Source: Bacteroidales bacterium (GTDB lineage: Bacteria > Bacteroidota > Bacteroidia > Bacteroidales > Bacteroidaceae). Taken from it: a stretch of DNA of 25,867 nt. The notes below the pieces were generated by a model. That model ran no database searches and was not told the DNA's origin. It saw only the letters and a program-made list of their open reading frames with translations. A program made the position numbers and the translations under genes. Position 1 is the first letter of the stretch. Each line of letters begins with the position of its first letter. Below are positions 8,424 to 15,901 of the stretch, one piece after another. The DNA is taken from contig SFID01000017.1 of the NCBI GenBank assembly GCA_004555425.1, positions 1 through 25,867 of the forward strand. The letters run 5' to 3'.

Positions 8424-8480
8424 ATTCCCGCACGTTGTCAGGGAAGGCCGTAGTGTGTCCTTCTGGCAGCGTGCGGGAAT
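8424..8480. repeat. Long intergenic hairpin between yidC and dpp5
   Basis: A perfect 11-bp inverted repeat, ATTCCCGCACG (8424-8434) and CGTGCGGGAAT (8470-8480), with further pairing inside (GAAGG near 8443 with CCTTC near 8460; TGTCAG with CTGGCA). It begins six bases after the yidC stop. There is no T-run after it on either strand, so it resembles a transcript-processing or stabilising hairpin more than a terminator. Confidence 0.65.
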
Positions 8481-8533
8481 ACTTGCGTCCATACGCCTCA
8501 TCTCATAGAACCACCATAAATCAACAGACAATA

Positions 8534-10723
8534 ATGAATTTCAAACAGATGCTTGTTATGTCCGCAATGACTGCCGCCACCCTGGCGCAGCCCGTTGACG
8601 CACAGAATGCCCCGTTTATTGGCCGCCAGCGTGCAGACCAGGTGGCGCAGACTGTCAAAAACGGCCGTCTCACCCCCGAAGCACTTTGGGGAATGGGCCG
8701 TATTGGCGGTTTCGCGCTCAATCAGCAAGGCAATATGGGTGTCTATTCCGTCACCTATTATAGCATTCAGCAGAACAAGAGCCACAGCGTACTCTATTCC
8801 TATGATATGAATACGCAGGAATCAAAATGCCTGACCACCAGTACGAAGAGCGAGGGTGGGGGAGTGTTCATCAAGGGCGGCTCGAAGATTGCTTTTCTTT
8901 CCTCCGAATCGGGCAGCAGTCAGGTGTGGGAAATGAATCCCGATGGCACCGAGCGCAGACAGCTCAGCCATGAGCCCGACGACGTCTTGGAGTTCCTCTT
9001 CTCGCCCGACGAGGCACAGGTGATTCTGATTAAGGAAGTGGAAAGCACAACTTCCATCCAAAAGAACGACGAGGACCTTCCCCAAGCCACGGGAATCGTG
9101 TGCAACGACCTCATGTACAAACATTGGGACCAGTATGTGCGCGCCATCCCCCATCCCTTCGTGGCCGCCTTTGACGGCAACAAAATCTCGGGGGCGTTTG
9201 ACATTCTCAAGGACGAGCCCTACGAATGCCCGATGCTGCCCTTCGGTGGCGTGGAGCAGTTGGCATGGAGTCCCGATGGCCGACAAGTGGCCTACACCTG
9301 TCGCAAGAAGACGGGCCGCGACTATGCCATCAGCACCGATAGCGACATCTACCTCTACGACATTCAGAGCGGACAAACGCGCAATCTCTGCAAGCCCGCC
9401 GATTACAAAGAGCCCGAGAAGAACGCCACCGTTTCGCTAGCCCAGCAGTCTGTCAATCAGCAGGAGGGCGACTGCAACGTGGGCTACGACCAGAATCCGC
9501 AGTTCTCGCCCAACGGACGCTACATAGCCTGGACCTCAATGGAGCGCGATGGCTATGAGAGCGACCGCACGCGCCTCTGTGTGCTCAATCTGAAGACGGG
9601 CAGCAAAACCTACGTCACCGAATCCTTCGAGAGCGGCGTCAATGAGTTCTGCTGGACTCCCGATAGCAAGGGATTCTACTTCACTGGCGTATGGCACGGC
9701 CGCACCCATGTCTATACGACCAACCTCAAGGGCGAAGTGAACCAGCTGACACGCGGCGACTACGACTATACGCTCCTGCAGGCCCTCCCCGTCGGCCGCG
9801 GTGTGCTGGTGAAACGTCATTCCATGAGCGCGGCCGACGAGGTGTTCACCCTCGTCCCCGAAGGAAAAGGCCTGCGCATCCGCCAACTGACCGAGGAGAA
9901 CAAAGCCTTCTACGACCAGATTACGATGGGCGAGGTCAAAGAGCGTTGGGTCAAGACTTCCGACGGCAAGGATATGCTCTGCTGGGTCATCTATCCGCCC
10001 CATTTCGATGCGAAGAATAAATATCCCGCACTCCTCTTCTGCGAAGGTGGACCGCAGTCGCCCGTCAGCCAGTTCTGGAGCTACCGCTGGAATTTTCAGG
10101 TGATGGCCGCCAACGACTACATTATTATTGCGCCCAACCGCCGCGGCCTGCCCGGTTTCGGTATGGAATGGTTGGAAGAAATCAGTGGCGACTACAGCGG
10201 ACAGTGTATGCAGGACTACCTCTCGGCTATTGACGACCTTTGCCGCGAACCCTATGTGGACAAGGACCACCTCGGCGCAGTGGGCGCCAGCTTCGGTGGC
10301 TATAGCGTCTATTGGCTAGCCGGCAATCACGACAAACGATTCAAGGCCTTCATTGCCCACGATGGCATCTACAATACCCAGCAGCAATACGTGGAAACCG
10401 AAGAACTCTGGTTCCCCAACTGGGACATGGGTTCTGCGCCCTGGGAAAAGGCGGCCAATGAGCAGATGCAAAAAGCCTTTGCCACCTCGCCCCACCTCTA
10501 CGTGGACCGTTGGGACACGCCCATCCTTTGCATCCACGGCCAGCGCGACTTCCGCATTGAATATACCCAAGCCGAGAGCGCATTCACCGCAGCCCGTATG
10601 CGCGGCCTCGATGCCCAGCTTCTGCTCTTCCCCGACGAGAATCACTGGGTGCTCAAGCCCCAGAACGGCATCCTCTGGCAGCGCACCTTTTTCCGCTGGC
10701 TGGACAAATACCTAAAGCACTAA
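8534..10723 (+). CDS. dpp5: Secreted S9 serine peptidase, dipeptidyl peptidase 5 (DPP5) type
   Basis: A 729-residue prolyl-oligopeptidase-family enzyme that removes N-terminal dipeptides, expected in the periplasm. The ATG at 8534 gives a signal peptide (MNFKQMLVMSAMTAATLAQP, cleavage probably after VDA); the open frame upstream runs only through the intergenic hairpin. Residues about 45-440 form WD40-like beta-propeller repeats (NPDGTERRQLS, WSPDGRQVAY, FSPNGRYIAW, WTPDSKGFYF). The alpha/beta-hydrolase domain carries GASFGGYS with nucleophile Ser586, Asp672 in GQRDFR and His704 in DENHWV. Segments such as LMYKHWDQYVRAIPHPF and TSMERDGYESD match Porphyromonas gingivalis DPP5 as I remember it. 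It follows yidC, with only a hairpin and no clear promoter between, and precedes an MFS transporter. Confidence 0.9.
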   Translation: MNFKQMLVMSAMTAATLAQPVDAQNAPFIGRQRADQVAQTVKNGRLTPEALWGMGRIGGFALNQQGNMGVYSVTYYSIQQNKSHSVLYSYDMNTQESKCLTTSTKSEGGGVFIKGGSKIAFLSSESGSSQVWEMNPDGTERRQLSHEPDDVLEFLFSPDEAQVILIKEVESTTSIQKNDEDLPQATGIVCNDLMYKHWDQYVRAIPHPFVAAFDGNKISGAFDILKDEPYECPMLPFGGVEQLAWSPDGRQVAYTCRKKTGRDYAISTDSDIYLYDIQSGQTRNLCKPADYKEPEKNATVSLAQQSVNQQEGDCNVGYDQNPQFSPNGRYIAWTSMERDGYESDRTRLCVLNLKTGSKTYVTESFESGVNEFCWTPDSKGFYFTGVWHGRTHVYTTNLKGEVNQLTRGDYDYTLLQALPVGRGVLVKRHSMSAADEVFTLVPEGKGLRIRQLTEENKAFYDQITMGEVKERWVKTSDGKDMLCWVIYPPHFDAKNKYPALLFCEGGPQSPVSQFWSYRWNFQVMAANDYIIIAPNRRGLPGFGMEWLEEISGDYSGQCMQDYLSAIDDLCREPYVDKDHLGAVGASFGGYSVYWLAGNHDKRFKAFIAHDGIYNTQQQYVETEELWFPNWDMGSAPWEKAANEQMQKAFATSPHLYVDRWDTPILCIHGQRDFRIEYTQAESAFTAARMRGLDAQLLLFPDENHWVLKPQNGILWQRTFFRWLDKYLKH

Positions 10724-10784
10724 TCAGCCTATCGCTGTGCTACAAGTGCTTATTACCCCGAATTAACCAAAAACAATAAAAGAT

Positions 10785-12212
10785 ATGACAGAATTGATTC
10801 AGAAAAAAATGAATGACAGTGCGGCCGCTCGCTGGACCGCCCTCGTTCTCATTGCTTTGACAATGTTCTTCGCCTACATGTTTGTAGATTTGATGTCGCC
10901 CATCCAGGCACTGATAGAAAAAGAGCGCGGATGGACCCCCGACATCTTCGGTACCTATGGTGCCAGTGAGTTTATCCTCAACATTTGGGGCTTCCTCATC
11001 ATTGCGGGTCTGATTCTTGACAAGATGGGCGTGCGCTTCACGGGTATGCTTTCTGCTTCCTTGATGCTCATTGGTGGTGTTATCAAACTCATTGGTATCA
11101 GCGATTGGTTTCAGACTACGGCTATGGCCGAATGGCTTAACTCTTGGTGGGTGTCCATGCCTGCTAGCGCCAAGATGGCCTGCTTTGGTTTCATGATTTT
11201 CGGCTGTGGTTGCGAGATGGCAGGTACTACCGTTTCCAAGGCTATTGCCAAGTGGTTCAAGGGCAAGGAAATGGCTCTTGCCATGGGCTTAGAGATGGCA
11301 CTTGCCCGTGTGGGCGTCTTCGCCATCTTCTCCATCTCCCCCTATATTGCAGAAAAGATGGGAACGGTCGTGGCCCCCTTGGCCTTCTGCACCCTGCTGC
11401 TGCTTATCGGTCTTATGACTTTTGGCGTGTTCTGCGTGATGGACAAGAAATTCGACAAACAACTAGGCGCTGCCGCTAGCGATGGTGAACCCGAAGAAGA
11501 ATTCAAGTTCTCCGACCTCAAGTATATTCTAACTTCTCAAGCATTCTGGATAGTGGCTCTGCTGTGCGTGCTCTACTATTCCGCCATCTTCCCCTTCCAG
11601 CGTTTTGCGGCCAATATGCTTCAGTGCAATCTTGACGGACTGACAGCCACTCAGGCTGCCGACATCTTCCGTTGGTTCCCCATTGGCGCTGCCGCCATCA
11701 CTCCGTTGCTTGGCTATTACCTTGACCGTAAGGGTAAGGGCGCCACGATGCTCATTGGTGGCGCACTCTTGCTCATCATCTGCCACCTCGTTTTTGCCTT
11801 CGTGCTGCCAGAGACCAAAAGCGAACCAATTGCTTATGCCACCATCGTCATTCTTGGTTTGAGCTTTGCCCTCGTTCCTGCATCACTGTGGCCCAGTGTG
11901 CCCAAAATTGTTGATGAGAAAATCCTTGGTAGTGCCTACTGCTTGATTTTCTGGATTCAAAACTTTGGATTGTCGCTTACACCGCTGCTCATTGGTAGCG
12001 TGCTGTCTTCCACCAATGCCAACAACCCCGCTGTCATCGCAGCCAAGGCACAGAATGCTACCCTCATCCCCTACGACTACACCATCCCCGAAATTATCTT
12101 CGCCAGCTTTGGTGTGGCTGCCCTCTTGATTGCCATCTACCTCAAGGTGGTGGACAAGAAGAAGGGCTACGGCCTTGAACGTCCCAACATCAAGTCCGAG
12201 GAAGCCGAATAA
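10785..12212 (+). CDS. Major facilitator superfamily transporter, substrate unknown
   Basis: A 475-residue integral membrane protein with about 12 hydrophobic segments. Examples are WTALVLIALTMFFAYMFVDL near the N terminus, FILNIWGFLIIAGLIL, and in the C-terminal half AFWIVALLCVLYYSAIFPF and PEIIFASFGVAALLIAIYL. The loop LDKMGVRF after the second segment corresponds to the MFS motif A region, and YYLDRKGKGATMLIGG is its counterpart in the second half. An Asp/Glu-rich cytoplasmic loop (about 225-245) joins the halves. The layout resembles oxalate/formate-antiporter-like members common in Bacteroidales, but the substrate cannot be read from sequence. It starts 61 bases after dpp5, so uptake of peptide-derived compounds is possible but unproven. 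A strong terminator follows. Confidence 0.88.
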   Translation: MTELIQKKMNDSAAARWTALVLIALTMFFAYMFVDLMSPIQALIEKERGWTPDIFGTYGASEFILNIWGFLIIAGLILDKMGVRFTGMLSASLMLIGGVIKLIGISDWFQTTAMAEWLNSWWVSMPASAKMACFGFMIFGCGCEMAGTTVSKAIAKWFKGKEMALAMGLEMALARVGVFAIFSISPYIAEKMGTVVAPLAFCTLLLLIGLMTFGVFCVMDKKFDKQLGAAASDGEPEEEFKFSDLKYILTSQAFWIVALLCVLYYSAIFPFQRFAANMLQCNLDGLTATQAADIFRWFPIGAAAITPLLGYYLDRKGKGATMLIGGALLLIICHLVFAFVLPETKSEPIAYATIVILGLSFALVPASLWPSVPKIVDEKILGSAYCLIFWIQNFGLSLTPLLIGSVLSSTNANNPAVIAAKAQNATLIPYDYTIPEIIFASFGVAALLIAIYLKVVDKKKGYGLERPNIKSEEAE

Positions 12213-12234
12213 TTCTCCCCATCATTGATACTAC

Positions 12235-12279
12235 AAAGAGGCTGCACCGTCAACGCAAGGACGGTGCAGCCTCTTTTTC
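12235..12279 (+). terminator. Intrinsic terminator after the MFS gene
   Basis: A perfect 14-bp stem, AGAGGCTGCACCGT (12237-12250) with ACGGTGCAGCCTCT (12261-12274), a 10-base loop, flanking AAs upstream and a run of Ts downstream. It shares the AGAGGCTG stem with two other terminators in the window. Confidence 0.95.
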
Positions 12280-12352
12280 TATTGCATTTCAGGCGGGAAT
12301 TCGAGTTTTCCAATTTTTCCAGCCAGATTTCCGTTTTTATCTCCGAGAAAGA

Positions 12353-12444
12353 CAGCGACCCGCGCCCGCGGGTCACGCGACCTGCGCCCGCGGGTCGTGT
12401 GACCTGCGCCCGCGGGTCGCGTGACCTGCGGGCGCGGGTCGCTG
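12353..12444. repeat. Array of four GC-rich 18-bp palindromes with 22-bp period
   Basis: Units at 12357-12374, 12379-12396, 12401-12418 and 12423-12440. The consensus is GACCTGCGCCCGCGGGTC (unit 1 has C at position 5): an 8-bp inverted repeat around a 2-base centre. The centre is CC in units 1-3 and GG in unit 4. Four-base spacers ACGC, GTGT and GCGT give an exact 22-bp period. The flanks CAGC (12353-12356) and GCTG (12441-12444) extend the symmetry, so the whole array also folds as one hairpin with 44-base arms around GTGT (12397-12400), interrupted only by G-U pairs and one 2-base mismatch. The array sits between the two convergent terminators, outside both predicted transcripts. Confidence 0.9.
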
Positions 12445-12464
12445 ACTATGTGCTGATGCGGAAC

Positions 12465-12497
12465 GAAAAAATGGGCGAGAAGAATCGCCTTCTCGGC
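12465..12497 (-). terminator. Intrinsic terminator of the AddB-like gene
   Basis: On the minus strand the stem CGAGAAG/CTTCTCG (7 bp, extended past one mismatch by G-C pairs) with loop GCGATT is followed by CCCATTTTTTCG. It lies about 23 bases after the stop codon. Confidence 0.8.
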
Positions 12498-12519
12498 AGA
12501 TGCTTCGCCATTTCTGCAT

Positions 12520-15195
12520 TTATTCCTGCTGGCTGAGCTTGCAGAGTTCGGCGTAGGGGCAGGTGCGGCAGTGGTCTGTCACGGGGGTGGGCGCGAAGGG
12601 GAGGCTGGGGTCGTAGATTTCCTCGAGGAGCGTCTGGAGGTGGGTGCGGAACTCTTCTGCATATTCCGCAAAGTTGATGATGCGCTCCTTGTCGTGGTAG
12701 ATGAAGGGGTCGCGACTCTTCTCTTCGCTCTGAATGAACAGTAGACAGGGGGCTAGTTGCGCCTGGGGCATCTCCGCTTGCATGAGCAGGGAGTAGTAGA
12801 AGGTCTGGAGGATGTAGTATGCCTGTTTGGCATTGGGCACGAAGAGGTTGTCCCAATCCTTCCAGCTGTTGTCCTTCTTCGATCCCGTCTTGTAGTCGAT
12901 GATGCGCGTGATTTCCTGTCCGTCAATGGTGATGCGGTCCAAGCGGTCGATGTTGCCGATGAGGGGCACTTTGATTTCCTCTTCTCCCGCCTTGATGGTG
13001 ACGATGGCCTTGACGTCCTTCTCCGTGCCGAGAATGGTGATGGGGCATCCCAATGCGACGTTGGCCTTGATGAGGCGCTGGAGGTAGCGCGTGACGATGG
13101 CTATGGTGACCACGTCCTCGTTGGCTTGGGCATAGCGGAAGGCTTGGCGGATATGTTCTTGGATTGTCCTGCGCCCTTGGTCCGTCAGCAGGGATTGCAA
13201 GTACTGGGGCGTGATAATCCGTTCGTGCGTATCGGTAGCGGTGGGTTGGTAGAGGGTTTCGGCGGCACGGTGGAAGATGGTGCCGAAAAGGGCGGGGTCG
13301 ATGACATCGGGCTCGTGGGGCGGCTCGGGAATATTGCATACATGGCGATAGTAGAACTGCTTCGGGCAGCGCAGGTAGCAGTTGATGGCCGATGGCGAGA
13401 GGTGGTGCAGGCGCTGGGAGAGGTCGTTGGGCTTCTCAATGGCGCGGAGGGGTTGCGCGGGAGGGGGCGGCTGGTTGGTAATCGTGAGGTAGTCAATGGG
13501 GAGGCCGCTCTCCATCTCCAGTTGGGTGAGGAAGCGCGATTTCTCGCCGCTCAATATTCCATCCGAAGCGCAGTTGTAGGTACAGGTGAGGCTTTCGGTG
13601 CGCTGGGCAAGGCGATAGAAATAGTAGGCGAAGACGGCGGCGCGATGGCGCGACGTGGTCATGCCGAAATTCTCGCGCAGGGGGTAGGGCACAATCGAAT
13701 TGTCCGACAGTTTCTGCGGCAGTTTGCCCTCGTTCGTCGACAACAGGAGCAGGCGGCGGGGCGAGAGGCTGCGCGTTTCCAGCAGTCCCATAATCTGTAC
13801 GCCGCGGGCAGGTTCGCCATGAAAGGGTACGCTCGTTTGTCCAACCACTTGGCGAATGAGCGAACGGAGCGTGCTGGCCGTCACGGGGAGATGGCCGCCC
13901 TGCACGAGCTGCAGGAAGCGCTGGATGATGGTGTGCATGACAAAGTAAGCCTCGGCGTAGAGCACCTTGTACATATCGGCTGCCGTGGGTCGCTCGGGGG
14001 CGGGCTCGGATAGCGCAGCCTGGTGCAATCGGGCGGTGAGCTCGTTGAGCAAGTCTGCGAGCGAAATGTCGGGATGGGCTGCGGCGCGCGAACCGAGGAA
14101 GGATTCAACGAGCGATGCGGCTGGCGTTTGCGCCAGGGGGAATCCCTTGGTCACGTTGATATGTTCCACCTCGTCGGGGATGGCACATAGGATGGATTGC
14201 AGCAGGGACTCGTTGCAGAGGACAACGGCAATGTCGCGTTCCTCCACGGTGGGGTCGGCCTTCTGTTGGCGCAGCCAGTCGTGCATGTATTGCGCCTGCA
14301 CCGTTTCGGTGGGTGCGGCCACGTATTGGATATGTTGGATGTGGCGGAAGTTATCAAAGGATTCCGCAGGCAGTTCGTTGCCAAAGAGTTCCAGGTTGCG
14401 GGCGATGAAGGTGCCGGCCTCGTTGAAGGAGCCCTTGTGCAGGTAATACTTGTCGTAGTCCCAGTAGAACAGTGCGTGCTGTTCCCTCTTCAGATAGAGG
14501 AAGAGGCGTTTCTCCACCTCGCTCAGCACGTTGAATCCCACCATCACGTACGTCCTGTCGGGGTCGGGCAGTGTCAGTTTGCCCGTTTCCAATTCGTTGT
14601 AAACGTGGCGGTAGAGCGCACCCTCGTAGGCCATTCCTTCGTCCATAAGTTGGGCGTTGAGCGCGGTGTATATGCCTGGCAGTGCGCCCCACAGCTGGAT
14701 GAAACGCTGCTTCACCTCTGAGTCGCGCGCCACGGAGAATTCGCGGAAGAAGGACTGGATGGCCTGCTCCATGCGCTTGTCAATGTAGTCCAGGGAGTCG
14801 AGCGCCTTGAGGTCGGCCAGGTTGGTGAAGAGCTGCTGCACATTGACCATATTCTTGTCGGCATCATCGAAGTCGGCCAGAATCTTCTCGCCCCAGCCAT
14901 AGAAGGTGTCCAGCGACTCCTCCACGTCTGCCTGCTCCACATAAAGGCGGTAGATGCGGCAAACCGTTTCGATGGGGTCGGCCACGACGATGGGCGTGAG
15001 GCTGTTGAATAGTTCGCTGATGGTCAGATACGAGGGAGCCCAGATAGGCGTGGGCTGTTCGCCCTCGGCATCCTTCACCAGGTATTCGGAGAGGAAGAGG
15101 CGCGCGCGCTTGTTGGGGCATACAATGGTCACCTGGCTGAAGTCGCAGCCGAAGCGTTGGCGTAGACTGTGGGCAACTTGTTGGAGAAAAGTCAT
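12520..15195 (-). CDS. addB: AddB-like PD-(D/E)XK nuclease / inactive-helicase subunit
   Basis: An 891-residue protein of the AddB type. Family knowledge: AddAB processes double-strand DNA ends for recombination, and AddB supplies a RecB-type nuclease and an iron-sulphur cluster. The N-terminal region (VTIVCPNKRARLFLSEYL, about 20-40) is the degenerate helicase start of AddB. The C-terminal nuclease begins near HLSPSAINCYLRCPKQFYYR. Its active-site residues are visible as GNIDRLDRI (Asp750) and RIIDYKTGS (Asp767, Lys769). The C-terminal CRTCPYAELC (Cys876, 879, 885), together with a Cys in INCYLRC, gives the expected 4Fe-4S ligands. Length is near or slightly below what I expect for Bacteroidales members. 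The usual partner AddA (UvrD-like helicase) is not in the window. Upstream is a small conserved gene separated by a terminator, so addB probably has its own promoter. Confidence 0.82.
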   Translation of the reverse strand: MTFLQQVAHSLRQRFGCDFSQVTIVCPNKRARLFLSEYLVKDAEGEQPTPIWAPSYLTISELFNSLTPIVVADPIETVCRIYRLYVEQADVEESLDTFYGWGEKILADFDDADKNMVNVQQLFTNLADLKALDSLDYIDKRMEQAIQSFFREFSVARDSEVKQRFIQLWGALPGIYTALNAQLMDEGMAYEGALYRHVYNELETGKLTLPDPDRTYVMVGFNVLSEVEKRLFLYLKREQHALFYWDYDKYYLHKGSFNEAGTFIARNLELFGNELPAESFDNFRHIQHIQYVAAPTETVQAQYMHDWLRQQKADPTVEERDIAVVLCNESLLQSILCAIPDEVEHINVTKGFPLAQTPAASLVESFLGSRAAAHPDISLADLLNELTARLHQAALSEPAPERPTAADMYKVLYAEAYFVMHTIIQRFLQLVQGGHLPVTASTLRSLIRQVVGQTSVPFHGEPARGVQIMGLLETRSLSPRRLLLLSTNEGKLPQKLSDNSIVPYPLRENFGMTTSRHRAAVFAYYFYRLAQRTESLTCTYNCASDGILSGEKSRFLTQLEMESGLPIDYLTITNQPPPPAQPLRAIEKPNDLSQRLHHLSPSAINCYLRCPKQFYYRHVCNIPEPPHEPDVIDPALFGTIFHRAAETLYQPTATDTHERIITPQYLQSLLTDQGRRTIQEHIRQAFRYAQANEDVVTIAIVTRYLQRLIKANVALGCPITILGTEKDVKAIVTIKAGEEEIKVPLIGNIDRLDRITIDGQEITRIIDYKTGSKKDNSWKDWDNLFVPNAKQAYYILQTFYYSLLMQAEMPQAQLAPCLLFIQSEEKSRDPFIYHDKERIINFAEYAEEFRTHLQTLLEEIYDPSLPFAPTPVTDHCRTCPYAELCKLSQQE

Positions 15196-15221
15196 GGGAA
15201 ATAGTGGGGTTGGGGTGTATA

Positions 15222-15261
15222 CAAAAAAGAAGGCTCGTGTCGGCAGGCAGCAGACACGGGC
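15222..15261 (-). terminator. Intrinsic terminator of the 127-residue protein gene
   Basis: On the minus strand GCCCGTGTC (15261-15253) pairs with GACACGAGC (15241-15233), 9 bp with one non-canonical pair, and is followed by CTTCTTTTTTG. It separates the small gene from addB. Confidence 0.8.
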
Positions 15262-15288
15262 TCGTGGACGGGCGAGGGGAGGAGCGGC

Positions 15289-15672
15289 TTACTTTTCTGC
15301 CTCGCCGTAATAATCGTTCCATTCCTTCAGTGCGGCTTCCCAATCGGCGTTGGGGTCTTGCGGAGTGGGGTTGGCAGCGGCTTCGGCCTCGCGGGCCAGA
15401 CGTTCGGCTTCGCGTTTCTGAGCACGCCTTTCCTTCATCGCCGCAATGGTGGCGTCGTCCAGAATCTGGATGGCACCGCGCTCAATGGCAGCATAGAGTT
15501 CCTGGTCGCCGAAGGCCTGTCCCTGCACATTGAAGTCGGAGATATTAAATTCAAACTTGACGCGCAGGTCATGGCGAATCATCTTCTGCTGGAATCGTGT
15601 GCCAGCATTCTTCTTGCGAAGCAGTCGCGCAATGATGTCAATCTCGCGCTGTGAAAACTTGTTTCTTCCCAT
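15289..15672 (-). CDS. Conserved Bacteroidales protein of unknown function
   Basis: A 127-residue soluble, charged protein. I recognise it only as a conserved hypothetical protein of Bacteroidales and cannot give a function. The start is the ATG at 15672 (MGRNKFSQREIDIIARLL). The frame stays open further upstream, but that part overlaps the predicted promoter (-7 box at 15711-15718) and looks non-coding. The N-terminal half is basic and possibly helical (REIDIIARLLRKKNAGTRFQ), followed by a strand-rich middle (RVKFEFNISDFNVQGQAFG) and a long Arg/Glu/Ala helix (AAMKERRAQKREAERLAREA, about 85-105). The acidic C terminus is DWEAALKEWNDYYGEAEK. The basic N terminus and charged helix would fit nucleic-acid or ribosome association, but this is a guess. 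It is divergent from dpp3. Confidence 0.82.
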   Translation of the reverse strand: MGRNKFSQREIDIIARLLRKKNAGTRFQQKMIRHDLRVKFEFNISDFNVQGQAFGDQELYAAIERGAIQILDDATIAAMKERRAQKREAERLAREAEAAANPTPQDPNADWEAALKEWNDYYGEAEK

Positions 15673-15710
15673 ATATATAATAAGGAGTGAGATTCTAATT
15701 TTATTGCTGG

Positions 15711-15718
15711 CAAATATA
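15711..15718 (-). promoter_or_regulatory. -7 box (TATATTTG) for the 127-residue protein gene
   Basis: On the minus strand TATATTTG is a perfect TAnnTTTG element, 38 bases before the ATG at 15672. No TTTG is seen at the -33 position. It supports the shorter start for the gene. Confidence 0.6.
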
Positions 15719-15757
15719 CGAAATTCTGCCTTCATGCTAGCCGTGCCAGCGCCACAG

Positions 15758-15789
15758 TTTGGCATATTCAAGGAAAAGCCGTACATTTG
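15758..15789 (+). promoter_or_regulatory. Promoter of the DPP III gene (TTTG-20-TACATTTG)
   Basis: -33 box TTTG at 15758-15761, a 20-base spacer, and a perfect -7 box TACATTTG at 15782-15789. This is a full-consensus Bacteroidetes promoter. The transcript should start near 15795, inside the first arm of the hairpin at 15793. Confidence 0.85.
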
Positions 15790-15792
15790 CAG

Positions 15793-15830
15793 GCGTTTCC
15801 CTTGTCCACTTTTTGGGGAAACGCTTTTTT
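15793..15830 (+). terminator. Terminator-like hairpin at the very start of the DPP III transcript
   Basis: GCGTTTCCC (15793-15801) pairs perfectly with GGGAAACGC (15816-15824) around a 14-base loop and is followed at once by six Ts (15825-15830). Only the DPP III promoter lies upstream on this strand, and the minus strand shows no T-run after the hairpin. It therefore looks like an attenuator or a 5'-protective hairpin, not the end of a known gene. The loop segment CTTGTCC could pair with GGACGAG at 15857-15863 as an alternative structure, which is speculative. Confidence 0.7.
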
Positions 15831-15901
15831 CCTAACCGAATATTTATTCATTTAGGGGACGAGAAACAACGATGCTTCCTGTCCTGACACCTCAAAGTAT
15901 T

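Noticed and set aside
8435..8533. Extended start of DPP5
   Set aside because: The added 33 residues come from the intergenic hairpin and would bury the signal peptide.
12353..12444. CRISPR array
   Set aside because: The repeats are only 18 bp with 4-base spacers, palindromic, and only four in number; no cas gene is present.
12757..14013. 418-codon open frame opposite the AddB-like gene
   Set aside because: Antisense shadow: no family motifs, and the opposite strand encodes nuclease and Fe-S motifs in order.
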